The position numbers were made by a program, and so were the translations under genes. Below are positions 22,804 to 33,583 of a DNA stretch of 64,000 nucleotides, in pieces. The notes below the pieces were generated by a model. The model was not told the origin of the DNA. It saw only the letters and a program-made list of their open reading frames with translations, and did no database searches. Within the stretch, counting starts at the first letter, position 1. Each line of letters opens with the position of its first letter. The DNA comes from Arenicola marina (Eukaryota; Annelida; Polychaeta; Arenicolidae): contig OZ025265.1 in the NCBI GenBank assembly GCA_964019135.1, positions 24,403,143-24,467,142 on the forward strand, given 5' to 3'.

Positions 22804-23374
22804 GAAAGGTCAGGTTCAATTGGCATGTATGCCTATACTCCAGTGAACAGCGTAGCTCGCCACCGATCAAAGTTGTATTTATGCTGTCATTTCGAGCGAT
22901 TATATAGGTCCGAATCCCGACTTTGTAACTACACGTGGACCATTCATCATTGCTAAAGTTTCCAGGGGGTGAACAGTTTTTCTTCAATTCTCTACAGAAT
23001 ATATATGGCATCGGTATAGTGCACTATTCTTGCAATGCCATGCGTATATGAGCTTATACTACCCATTTGCAACCAACGGAATGAGTGAGGCATATAGTGA
23101 TCGAGGCTAAATACGTATATTTAATGTGGAAGGCGCGAGTGGCAAGTGACCTTTCATGGTATTTGTCGACAGGACGTGTGGGAGATGTAAGACACATAGC
23201 CTCATCGCGATGTTACCGATCGTACTCAGCATGTTCAGTAAACAAACAGACTGCCCCAAAGTTCACATCGTGCTGCCCCCTGGTGACCGTGTGCCTACCG
23301 CAGCGCGCCCAGCGGCGGATTGACGCAGCTTGGAATCTACTTTCTCGCTGGCGTATACACAGATGATCAGATAT
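22804..23374. other. Upstream flank of the fucosyltransferase gene
   Basis: No gene recognised between the duplicated 5' flank and the poly-C/G repeat block. It may contain promoter or untranslated sequence. Confidence 0.4.
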
Positions 23375-23700
23375 CAGTTGCGGATCCATGAATTTACGAA
23401 GGGCGGGGTGGGGGGGGGGGGGTGTTGGTGGGAGAGCATTTTATTTGAGTACCAGATTAATACATTGCTGGGTTTGGGTTCTTCCGCGGGGAGCCCCCCC
23501 CCCCCCCCCCCCCGAGGTCCGCGGGGAAGCCCACCCCCTTTTTCCCCCACCAAAATCCGCTCGGTCGGGGCGTTTTACCGCCAAAATTCCGTTCGGTTGG
23601 GGCCTTTTGCGGCCAAAATTCTTTCACATGCCCCCCCCCCCCCACCCCTCCCCCGTCAAAAGTTTTCAAATGTCCCGCCCCCCTCCCCCGGGTTTTATAT
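23375..23700. repeat. GGATCC-type, poly-C/G-rich dispersed repeat
   Basis: It starts 'ttgcggatccatgaattta', then alternates G runs and C runs with two 'ccaaaattc' blocks ('gccaaaattccgttcggttg', 'ggccaaaattctttcacatg'). Proline/glycine-rich open frames on both strands are products of the runs, not genes. Confidence 0.55.
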
Positions 23701-23769
23701 TATGCCATATACCAATCAAAATAATAGAATACGTGCTGGTGAGGTTATGCAGAAAGGATAGTGACTGTG

Positions 23770-23885
23770 CGTTATGCTGCGTAGTTCGATTGATGAGCGA
23801 TATGAGCACTAGCTGTTTGTGCCGCACAGTGCAGTGATGTCCCTTGGGGTTCTTCCATCAGTAGGTAGTCCTATGTACTAAAGGC
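23770..23885. repeat. About 100-bp direct repeat at the fucosyltransferase 5' flank, copy 2
   Basis: Matches 22707-22803 with a small internal insertion ('cgatatgagcactag'), and is followed by different sequence. No fucosyltransferase coding sequence adjoins this copy. Confidence 0.75.
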
Positions 23886-25398
23886 AATTAAGGGTAATGA
23901 TCCGATTTTGTGCCCGACAATTTGGGGTGGGCCGGGTCTCCGGAGATCCAGTAATTCATGCGGCTTGCGTGCATGTCGTGCAGGTGGAAGCAATCGCAAG
24001 GGCGGATCTTGCCCGGAGGATCCAGCAATTTGACTTGCGACGAGGGGGAGGGAGGGGGGTTATAGGGGGGGGGGGTAGGTGGGGGGGGGGGCTAAACATG
24101 ACCGGGGGCGGGGATGGGGGTTAGCTAGGGGTCTTCTGACACTTACGACCGGGGAGGGGGGCGGGTGAAATTATTATTTTGTTTACGCTTAATTTGGCAC
24201 GGAAAAACGGTCATTGTCATTGTTGACAGTTTAATTAACACACTCGATGCATATCTTGCTTTGATAGGTGCTTTCTCCCCGAAAAACACCTCCTAACATA
24301 CATTTAACTGTATCCGATACTGACTCAATGACCCTAGGTTACGCAGGTACGCAGCTCTATGCATAAAAGGGCATATTAGTTAGAAGGGTCGTCTGGGGTA
24401 GCGGTCATTTTAGGTCGCGTAGGCTGATTTACCGTCATTTAGGGAATGGAATAATGACTGCATGACAATGGGGGGTGCAAATCTATAGTAGCCAGATAGA
24501 GAAGCGTGCAGAAGTGCAATTGAGAGTCATATGATTTGTTTGATGACCCACATGTATTAGTTGGTAATGGTGTACAGGGGCGGATCTAAGAATTTGCCAA
24601 GGGGGAGGGTTCCTCTCTGAAAACTTGCGACCGGGGGGGTGGGGGGGTGCTCTCTTTTTGCCAAGGGGGGGGGGGGTTGCTCTCTGAAAAACTTGCGACC
24701 GGGGGGCGGGGGGCGCTGCTCGGAGGAGCCGACTTTAACAGTGTATGTTCAGGTTCCCAAGGGCGGGATTGCAACCCCCCTAACCCCCCCCCCCCCTGGT
24801 GTATAGAAACGATCGAGTCGGTATTGGAATAGGGGGACACTGAGGAGCAGTGCCGACAACAAAGGAAGAAAAGCAGCAGGCGACTAGAGGGGAAAAGAGT
24901 ACGGACGAATTCTACCATTCATTTTTCCTCCCTTCCTTGTGTATTAGCCGGCTAAATCCTACGCTGTTAGTGGACTGGGATTGCGAAGATATATACCACG
25001 GGCGGATTTTACACACTGATGCAGGAAATCGACGTTGGAAGGCGTACTTCCGAAGGATTTGATTTGGCACACTAGCGGATTTCCGGCAATTAGATGTGTC
25101 AGTGGTTTTAAGCTGGTACCGCCGCCGCACACACACGGCTGGAACCAGGTCATCACAGCAGTTTCCAGTTTTTGCGACGACGGAGGGACGTTACAAAACA
25201 GAAAGGTATACGCCCACAGGCACAGAAAACAAGTAGCCATTTGGTTGTACTTAGGCGTATGCTGCATACAGTTCAAATCTTGTGTCCTATGTCCAATTAG
25301 AAATCAATGTTAGCGATGAAGTCGCAACAGCAACTCCAGTTCCCAACAAAGCCGAAAAAAGGGGGCGTGACTTCTATTCTAAACAGCTGCAGACAGTG
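23886..25398. other. Gene-free repeat-rich stretch
   Basis: G-rich blocks at about 24030-24170, and a GGATC-opened repeat at about 24575-24800 with repeated 'ctctgaaaacttgcgaccgg'. No gene supported. Confidence 0.5.
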
Positions 25399-25676
25399 TA
25401 GATCTAAAGTCAAAGACAAAGTCATAAATGCCGGAGCGTGTCATTTCGGCCCATATTTTCGAAAAATTTGTCGCGATCGCTCTAAAAATCACTGACGTGA
25501 GAAAGCAACACGTGCAATTTTAATGATACCAAACTTATGTGTGTACTGCGATGTTATCCTTTTTTAAGATACAAACAATATTTCTCCATGAAGTGATTTT
25601 TATAGCGATCGCAATTCGTGGAACATATGCTCCGAAACGACACGCTGCAGCATTTATGACTTTGACTTTAGGTCTA
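25399..25676. repeat. 278-bp MITE
   Basis: Left end TAGATCTAAAGTCAAAG and right end (inverted) TAGACCTAAAGTCAAAG. The inverted similarity extends about 90 bases through 'tcataaatgc' and 'gcgatcgctctaaaaatcac'. Both flanks read GTG, so a 3-bp target duplication is possible. Partial relatives lie at 42243-42335 (left part) and 44176-44268 (middle part). Confidence 0.75.
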
Positions 25677-26695
25677 GTGCCACTGCCAGTGCATCAGCTG
25701 TCAAAAAATGTTATCTGCTCTATTCTAACACCTGCTTTCTGTTCTATCTGGTGGCTCGTTGACAACATGATTGATGGTGATTGGCAGTCATATTGATATA
25801 GAGCCCCAAGGGCAGATTCGGGAGGGGGGATCCAGGACCAGCCCCCCCCCCCCCATTTTGAGGAGGAACGTTATTTGAGGTGGCATAGACCCTTCCTGGT
25901 TGCCCAGTCACCATTTTCTTTAGAGCGCCCCCTCCCACCAATCATACTGTTGTTTGGAGCCCCCCCCCACCATGGACTTGATGCATGGTTGAGGAACCAT
26001 TGAAGGGGGGGGGGGGGGGCAAGCGATATTTGCATTCCTCAGGATTGGGGTTTTCATTTCACCCTGAACTGGGAATGAGGAAAATAATTCTTTGTGAACT
26101 TGGAATGGGGTATTAGCTGACTGCCGTGATCATGAAATAATCTGGAAAACATCAATTTAGTATCGTGTATCCCCTCTTCCATTGCAGGGTGGTTTGCTTT
26201 TCATTTGTTGTGACCTAGGAATTAGGAAATTTATTCTTCATGATCTGGGAACACTACCCCTCCTTACTTCCCCCCCACCCCCCCATTGAAGGATTATAGC
26301 TGCTGTTCATGGGATAAATAATCCTTATGTATTGGCCACAATTGCTTCTCCACCTCAGACTTAGAACTTGGTCATAAATTGACTCCATATCTGTTATCTC
26401 CCACTCTCCTATAAGATCAACCAGTCCAAATATTGTAATCCTAAAGCAAATTTCACCTGGTATTATGAGACAAATGCATGTGAGTTTCTTTGGTAGTATT
26501 ACCTAGCATGGCTTTTGTGGTTGCAATAACCTTCAGTAGAATTCAGCAGAGCCTGATACATATAATTGACAGTATATATATGCTTGATTTGAGTAAAAAA
26601 ACTTGGCCCATTTCAGTTTCTGTGTAAACTAATGAGGATAACTTTGTGTTAGTCATATATGAAAGCTGCTCATGTGTATGATTTGTTCATTGCAG
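25677..26695. other. Region upstream of the zinc-finger exon
   Basis: Contains a GGATCC/poly-C repeat block at about 25805-26020, then AT-rich sequence ending in a splice-acceptor-like 'ttgttcattgcag' at 26695. It is probably the last part of an intron in the 5' untranslated region of the zinc-finger gene; the upstream exon was not identified. Confidence 0.45.
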
Positions 26696-26696
26696 C

Positions 26697-27689
26697 ATGG
26701 ATCAAAGCAGTGCAGCTCAAACCTCACAGAATGAGGAAACATTTAAAAATGAGACTTATCCAGAAGCGCTGTCTGGGATCAAGGAGAATGAGGAGCAGCC
26801 GAAGTGTTCCAGGGTCAAGGACATGACAGATGAGATGCACTTCACTTGTGAACTTTGTTCTGCTGCAGGTTTCCGCACTCAAAGCGGCTTAAAAAAACAC
26901 ATGAAATCTCACGCAACGGGGTCGAAATCGTTCGTCTGCGAAGCGTGTTCGGCGTCTTTCAAACTGCAGTGTAATCTCTTGAAGCATCTGATGACTCACA
27001 CGATGGAGAAACCATTTGTTTGTTCCTATTGTTCGGCCGCGTTCGCCAGCGCGTGGAACCTTGACAGCCACACGCGGATTCATACTCGCGAGAGGCCGCA
27101 TGTCTGCGAAGTCTGTCAAGCGTCGTTCACGGAAAAGGGGCACTTGACAAGTCATTCAAGGACCCACACTGGGGAAAAACCCTACGCATGTAACATCTGC
27201 TCTGCGTCCTTCGCTGTAAAATGCCGACTGACCTCTCACATGAGAACTCACTCTGGGGAGAGACCGTATGCCTGTAAGCTATGCTCGGCTACTTTCACGC
27301 AAAGCGGACATCTCAGAGCGCATGTCAGAACTCACTCTGGAGAAAAACCCTTCCAATGCAAAATATGCCAGGCATCTTTTGCTCGTAGGGGACATCTCGA
27401 GGGTCACATTAGAATTCACACTGGGGAGAAACCGTTCGCATGCAAGCTGTGTTCCGCTGCGTACATGACGAACCAGTCTTTAAACTATCACCTGAAAACT
27501 CACAGCGGGGAAAAACCGTTTGTTTGTGCGGTGTGCTCGTCCGCATTCTTGACCAAGGAGAGTTTGATATCTCACATGAGAAGGCACACAGGGGAAAAGC
27601 CATATGTTTGCAAAGTGTGCTCGGCTAAGTTCGGCCACAATTGGTCTTTAACTCAACACATGAAAAAGCATAGCGGTGGTGTAAAATAG
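26697..27689 (+). CDS. C2H2 zinc-finger protein, ten fingers
   Basis: A single coding exon of 330 residues. The ATG follows directly after an acceptor-like 'ttcattgcag', suggesting a noncoding upstream exon. The first about 48 residues are acidic and serine-rich, with no SCAN, KRAB or ZAD domain visible. From about residue 49 there are ten consecutive C2H2 fingers, each C-x2-C-x12-H-x3-H. Most are joined by TGEKP/SGEKP-type linkers (THTGEKPY, THSGEKPF, IHTRERPH). The first three are diverged, with linkers HATGSKSF and HTMEKPF. Residues after the second Cys are repeatedly Ser-Ala (CSASF, CSAAF, CSATF), marking a homogenised array. Likely a nuclear sequence-specific DNA-binding regulator; the target is unknown. 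Confidence 0.9.
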   Translation: MDQSSAAQTSQNEETFKNETYPEALSGIKENEEQPKCSRVKDMTDEMHFTCELCSAAGFRTQSGLKKHMKSHATGSKSFVCEACSASFKLQCNLLKHLMTHTMEKPFVCSYCSAAFASAWNLDSHTRIHTRERPHVCEVCQASFTEKGHLTSHSRTHTGEKPYACNICSASFAVKCRLTSHMRTHSGERPYACKLCSATFTQSGHLRAHVRTHSGEKPFQCKICQASFARRGHLEGHIRIHTGEKPFACKLCSAAYMTNQSLNYHLKTHSGEKPFVCAVCSSAFLTKESLISHMRRHTGEKPYVCKVCSAKFGHNWSLTQHMKKHSGGVK

Positions 27690-28120
27690 CTAAATAGTTA
27701 AAGATATCCAAACAGTTATTTCCCGCCAAAACCATGTCTGGATCCACATTTGTTACATGTGATAGCCTGATCAGTGCAAGAATTATTTATTCTTCTTTAT
27801 TCGTGACATAGCCTAGTGCACGAAGCTTTCAACTTAATTGCGACAAGCTGTCCTGCAAAAAGAACTCTGACAGGTTTACTACAACAATTTTAAGCAAACA
27901 CGTTACAGTTTTGTTAAATTTGAAGGACGACCTTTCATTTTAGTATGTTCTGTAACTTTTTTTTAATTGGCGGGAAACATTTGTTGAAGTAGCTTTTTAA
28001 GCTATAATTGTCATTATTATGTGGATTTGGTTAGCTAGCTTGCTTCCACGGCGTGTTCCTTGGAGCAACAAGCATGTAGAGGCACAATGTTCGTTGTTAA
28101 TATATTACATTTTCTTTCCT
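27690..28120 (+). other. 3' flank of the zinc-finger gene
   Basis: AT-rich, with no open frame of interest; probably includes the 3' untranslated region. 'tttcccgccaaaacca' near 27720 resembles the arm of the MITE at 17798. Confidence 0.45.
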
Positions 28121-28226
28121 TAGACGTGGCCAATTATTTATCAGTATACCTAAGAAAACCTCCAATTATTTATCAGTATACCTAAGAAAACCTCCAATTA
28201 TTTATCAGTATACTTAAGAAAACCTT
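28121..28226 (+). repeat. 35-bp tandem repeat, three copies
   Basis: The unit 'ccaattatttatcagtatac' plus 'ctaagaaaacct' is repeated three times with one change (cttaag in the third). Confidence 0.85.
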
Positions 28227-30506
28227 GAAGTCAATGTCTTAAATATTATATTTGCGTAATATGTTCTACAAATCTATTGCTACACCGAAACAGAACTGAA
28301 TTATATATTTTATATATTTAGTAATATTTCTCTTTGTGCATTTTGCAGTTCTATAGCTATGCATAACAGCAACATGAAGTACTAAACAAACGGTTATGGT
28401 TTAAATCTTTGTTGTAACCCGTTATATTTAATTACCAATTCATGTATGCTAAACCTGAAGAACCCTCGCAATCTTTGGGAAGCAAATAAGAAGTGTGATG
28501 CAGTGATCTGTGATACTTTATTTGTACTCGTTTCCTATAACCTCGTACTGCAGGTTACCCTGGTTTGCATCCTCTAATCTTAACAACGTATTTACATGCA
28601 TGTGACGTGATAATAGTGATGTTACTAACACGAAAAACTAATTTAGTTTAGTTTTTCATCGTTGAAACTTACATGATAAATAGGTTTGTCTACATTATAC
28701 GCGTATTGAACAAGTTTTTATTGAGGCCTTCATTATGGCACCATCACAAAATAAAATGTTACTGACGTTAGGACTGTATTCTGTTATCGTTGTCAACCAT
28801 CTGTACTTAGAATAATAGGGTATTAGAACTTGACGCACAAGACTATTGTCGATTCATAATGTTAGAAATATGAAGATATTTAACTCGGTATCGAGCAGAC
28901 TTCTACCAGTCCAGCCATCGTACTGGAGGTCGCGCAACACTGTGCGAATGTTCATGCAGGATCAAGACGTCCCGTCGAGAATTAAAACATTTTCTAATGT
29001 GGCGCCAATTTAAAACAAGTTATAACAAAAACTTCAGAAAATTCAAAGACAGATACTTGACCGCCATCTTGGAAATCAACACTGATAATAAAAGACCAGA
29101 TATCTAACCAGACTAATAATAAACATCTGCAAACCAAAGTCAGTCAATTTTCAACTTTTTATTATGTTATTTTATAGTTATTTATAGTACAATTGACAGA
29201 GTGACGCAGTACTATTACACATACATAGCGTGTAGCACAAAGCTTCGGGCGAAAAAAAGGTATACAACAGCGTCTGGTATATAGGTGTCGCTCCCTCTTG
29301 TCTGGCTGGGGCTACTAAGGGTTCCATTATTGGCGGACGATTAACCAGTGGTGAATCTGATGAGCCGCTTTGTTTCAGGCTGACTGGGTCAACCAACGCA
29401 TTCTCGTCCAGTCTACCCACAGTTCATAGCGCGAGCCGGCGTCGCGCGAGAACTTATTGCACTTGTGTGATATATATTCCCCAAACTACAAACCTTCAGC
29501 CGGCATGTTATCACATCTGCGGAGCTATTGAAAATACCCAGTTTGTTTGCTGTGGGCCATAAAATTAAAGGCTGGGAGCAGGAGAGAAGGGGGGGGGGGG
29601 GGGGGGGCACGGGGACATAGTAATCGCGACAGGGGATAATAAATCGAAAAGTTATTTAATATAGAACAGCGCGACCCACCATTTATACTCAATTAAAGAA
29701 CATGTAATAGAACTATGTTATGCCAGTCGTGCAACTATTTCTTCCGGAAGCCGAAAAATCAGATTACTGGTATGCTACATCTAATTTTCCGCGGTAGCTA
29801 AAATAGCACGTGTCATAGAACGCATGAATGGTAGGTGTGGGTAGTCAAATGTCCAGGGAGGAAAGTGGGGGAATGGGGGGGGGGGGGGGGCCGTGAGCAC
29901 GGTGGTGGCAGAAGCAGGTAGGAAAAGGAATTCTGTCCATACGAATTTTCTGAATAGGCGACATGAGAAATGAATATAAATGAGAAATAACAAATTAAGC
30001 ATGCGTTGGGAGGCAATTTTACATCATGCGCGATCAATCAAACTAAGATTTCATTACCGAATGAGAGGGAAAAAAATTTACGTACGCATCAGTCCTGTAG
30101 AAACGTAAATAAGTAAGGAGTATACGTAGGAATTACTCGCGCATGCCTCTCAATAAACACACTATATATGCGGTTTGACAATACAATATCTTTTTCTCAA
30201 AACTGAAACACGCAGAACCCCAATATCATTTGATGTTACGCACGTGTCTACCTTGCCATGGCAACACGTTGAGGAAACACGATAGATTATGCGGGTCCCA
30301 GAAAATTATTCGGGGGGACAGAAAAGCATAGCAGATAAACTAGATAGAGAGACGCTCCTCATAAAAATGGTACAACTCAGGTTTTCAAGAGTCGAATACT
30401 TCAATTATCACGTGTCAAATCCTGCTCCACGGTAGCAATAACTGACTCAGTCACTATCTAGGACAACAATAATTCGGTGTCGGGCTAGGTAGACGAAGAG
30501 TCAGTC

Positions 30507-30538
<32 letters not shown>

Positions 30539-33500
30539 CCGCATACTTTTTCCCATGGCTGTTCATTCATTTCAATTGGGATAATATAGAACAAAAATTG
30601 CGTGTAAGCGTGGGATACACACAAACGCCTACTAAGTCTAAAGACTCCGGATGAGAAGCAATCAGACGTTGTACACAACGTCTTATTGCTTCTCTACCAC
30701 AGGAATCCCGATGATGTGGGTGGCGCGGGAAGGGTGGGGGGTCCACTATAGTAAGGAATATCTGGACTGTTTTCCGACGTTGACATATCGGAAGTACTGC
30801 CAAGGGCGCGGTTCTACACCACAGCGACCCTCACTGCTACACGTACTACTAACCAACATCAAAACACCTGCTCTCTGCACAATAGTATCACTTCAGGGAA
30901 GTCCCCGGCGCCCACACGCTACAAACGCGACGTGCACTTCGCTATGTCATCATGGCAAAGCCAGGGGGGAAAAAAAGACAAAAGACGAAGAAACAGCGAA
31001 AAGTCGTGACCAACATCATGAAGTTTTGATATGATGACCTCAAGACAATCTCCACACCCGCGCACCAGGTGTCGCTAACATCGAGCTAAAACAACGATAG
31101 TACTGGCGTCTTTGACAAGATGGTTCAGCTCTTCTCCATGCTCTCATTAATTCAATGTTCCACGCCAACGGCTCCGAAAAAGAATGAAGATCCATTTCGA
31201 TGACAAGCTCAAGCCAAGCAGACACAATGTTGCGGGTTTGAAGTGAAAAAGAGTAGACAAATTAAACACTCCAGTGCAGAACACGTCACGAAAAACTGGA
31301 ATATTACATGAACGTTCAATTTAGAATGTTACAGCTCTAAGTGGTTTTCCCCCATTTACATGCGAGCGATACCTTAAACGCGATATCAAATGGCAACATA
31401 ATCCAACGAGGGTTACTTTTCCCGACATATAGACCTTGTCATTGACCAATCCATAGTTCTCTTCAGCGCCGCATTATCTTACGTACGAATGACTCCTCGT
31501 CTTGTCACAGATTTTGAGGTCATGGATAGTCTTTGTCCACCTGTGATCGCTCTAGGTTTTTTACCGAAAGAACAGCGACCATATGTACACATTCACACGG
31601 AACTTCCCTTCACAACTTCAGCGAATAACGGCCGATGGGTTTTAGCAAGGTGAGCGCGGGACCACGTTATCCCATTCGTTAACTGTACAATAGGGGTGCT
31701 TAAACTTCACCCCCCCTCAGTTAACTGTACAAGAGGGGTGTTCAAACTTAACCCCGTGGATAAACTGTACAATAGGTGGAGGAGAAGCGGAAACCTGCCC
31801 GGCAAAAAATGAAGACGGCCCGGTAAGTACCCGCTGGTCTTTCATATTGCCCAGAGAAACGTCGTCCCTCATAATTCATCGTATCCCTGGGAAGAAATCG
31901 TTCCTTCGTTCGTGACCCACACAAATGCGATGCTTGTAAGCCGCGCACAACTTACACGGTGGCCACTGTCATATTGTCTATATATATATACATGCGAAGA
32001 AGCAATACAATACAATAATTAAAATGTACAATACATACACACGATGTATGGAAATCAACGCATACTAAATGTGTAGTTTGAATGTTCTACGCAGTTGTTC
32101 GAGGACAACAGAGAGCTTGAATACTACAAGAGCCCACCAAACTCCCCACTTTACGCACATATATCCCGAGTAATGTCCAGCAACATGTCCTCAAATCACG
32201 ATGTAACATAATGGAAATTAAAAAAATACTTTCACTTTAGTGTTAACACATATCATGAATTTCTGTTGGGCGTTTATCTATTTGTTTCTCAAACCGTATC
32301 CCCCGATGGCGTGCAACTGGGTGTTAACATATGGTTATGAAGATAGCACTTCAAATGCCTTTGATATTGCCGAGCAGAAACCAGACGTACGCGCCGTAAC
32401 TAATTCATTTGCGGTCGAAATACTGTGTACCATTATGCAACGTACCTTTTTTCCCCCTCATGACCAATCAAAGCTAAGCGAGCGGTTATCACGTGATTGA
32501 CTGAATCACATCCAGGGATACGGATACCCGGTTACTTCTATCATGGGTGTACAAGGTGTTCATTGCAAGCGGATAGTGCAACCGCCATAATTAAAGGCCA
32601 AAAAAGCGTCAAATGGTAATCATTGTCGTCCCAAATATAAAGTACATAGGTACAGTGTAGAGGTGCGTACCAGCGTTGGGATGTACAGCAGTGGTTACAA
32701 GAGTACAGGTAACGGAAACCTCCGCGTGTTTCAAAAGCACCGCAAGTTTGGAATCCCAGAACGAACAGGGAGAAGTTTCCGAAAAAAAAACTAAGTTTGC
32801 TTCACTTGCAAAAAATGGTACGTTCTAACCGTAGGACTGCTGTCAATGAGACCAAAGTACAACGACTAACAATAGACGTTTCGCCTTTACTTATATATAT
32901 AACACATACCTTGACTTAAGAACATTGTTGTTTCAGCTCATGTACTGTGGATAACACATTTCAACCCTCGTGACTTGGAAAACAAAACTGACCTTGCTCC
33001 CTTCCTCCACACTGCGTTACCCTATGTACAACATGGTCTTCGTTTCGCAGTATCAAGGTTCGCGTTTAAATGCCTCATTGATAAACAACCGTTAGGGAGC
33101 CCCACGTGAATTTAAACACTTATGCTTATCCACTTAACTACATGTACTGCAAACCAGTCCGTTATCATTTTTGTGGAGACACAAAATCGGTTTTCTTCTC
33201 TTCCCTCCAGATCTGGGATAAAGTCCTCATGTGTGTACTCTTATTTAGGATGAAAATAGGTCCCACGACAAGACAGAAAGAGGACAGTCCTTGTTACTCT
33301 GTAAGCCTGCTCACATCACCAATAGGTACGTTATCCTGCACACAAACACCACTCACTATGCGTGTACACGTCTAATGAGGACCTTAGCAACACGACCTAG
33401 ACCTTTGACCTCTGCAGCGCAAAAAAAGCGCACGTCCGCCAGAAGGCCTGTACAGATGTTGGTAAGAGCAAGTGAAATAATCGTACAAGAGCGGCCCATG

Positions 33501-33583
33501 CCTCCGTGCTGGGCAAGGGACGGGTCGCAGAAACGGGGTGGGGGGGCGTGGGTTACTGTGGGAAGGGGCTGGGGGGACCGCCA
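28227..33583. other. Gene-free stretch of 5.3 kb
   Basis: No domain-bearing or spliced gene found. Minor features: G runs at 29591-29607 and 29877-29890, a TA microsatellite at about 30508-30532, and a tandem pair at about 31680-31780 built on 'ttaactgtacaataggggtg'. The last part (about 33000-33583) may include Rab5 3' untranslated sequence. Confidence 0.45.

Noticed and set aside
23330..23837. Proline- or glycine-rich proteins
   Set aside because: Produced by long C and G runs in a dispersed repeat.
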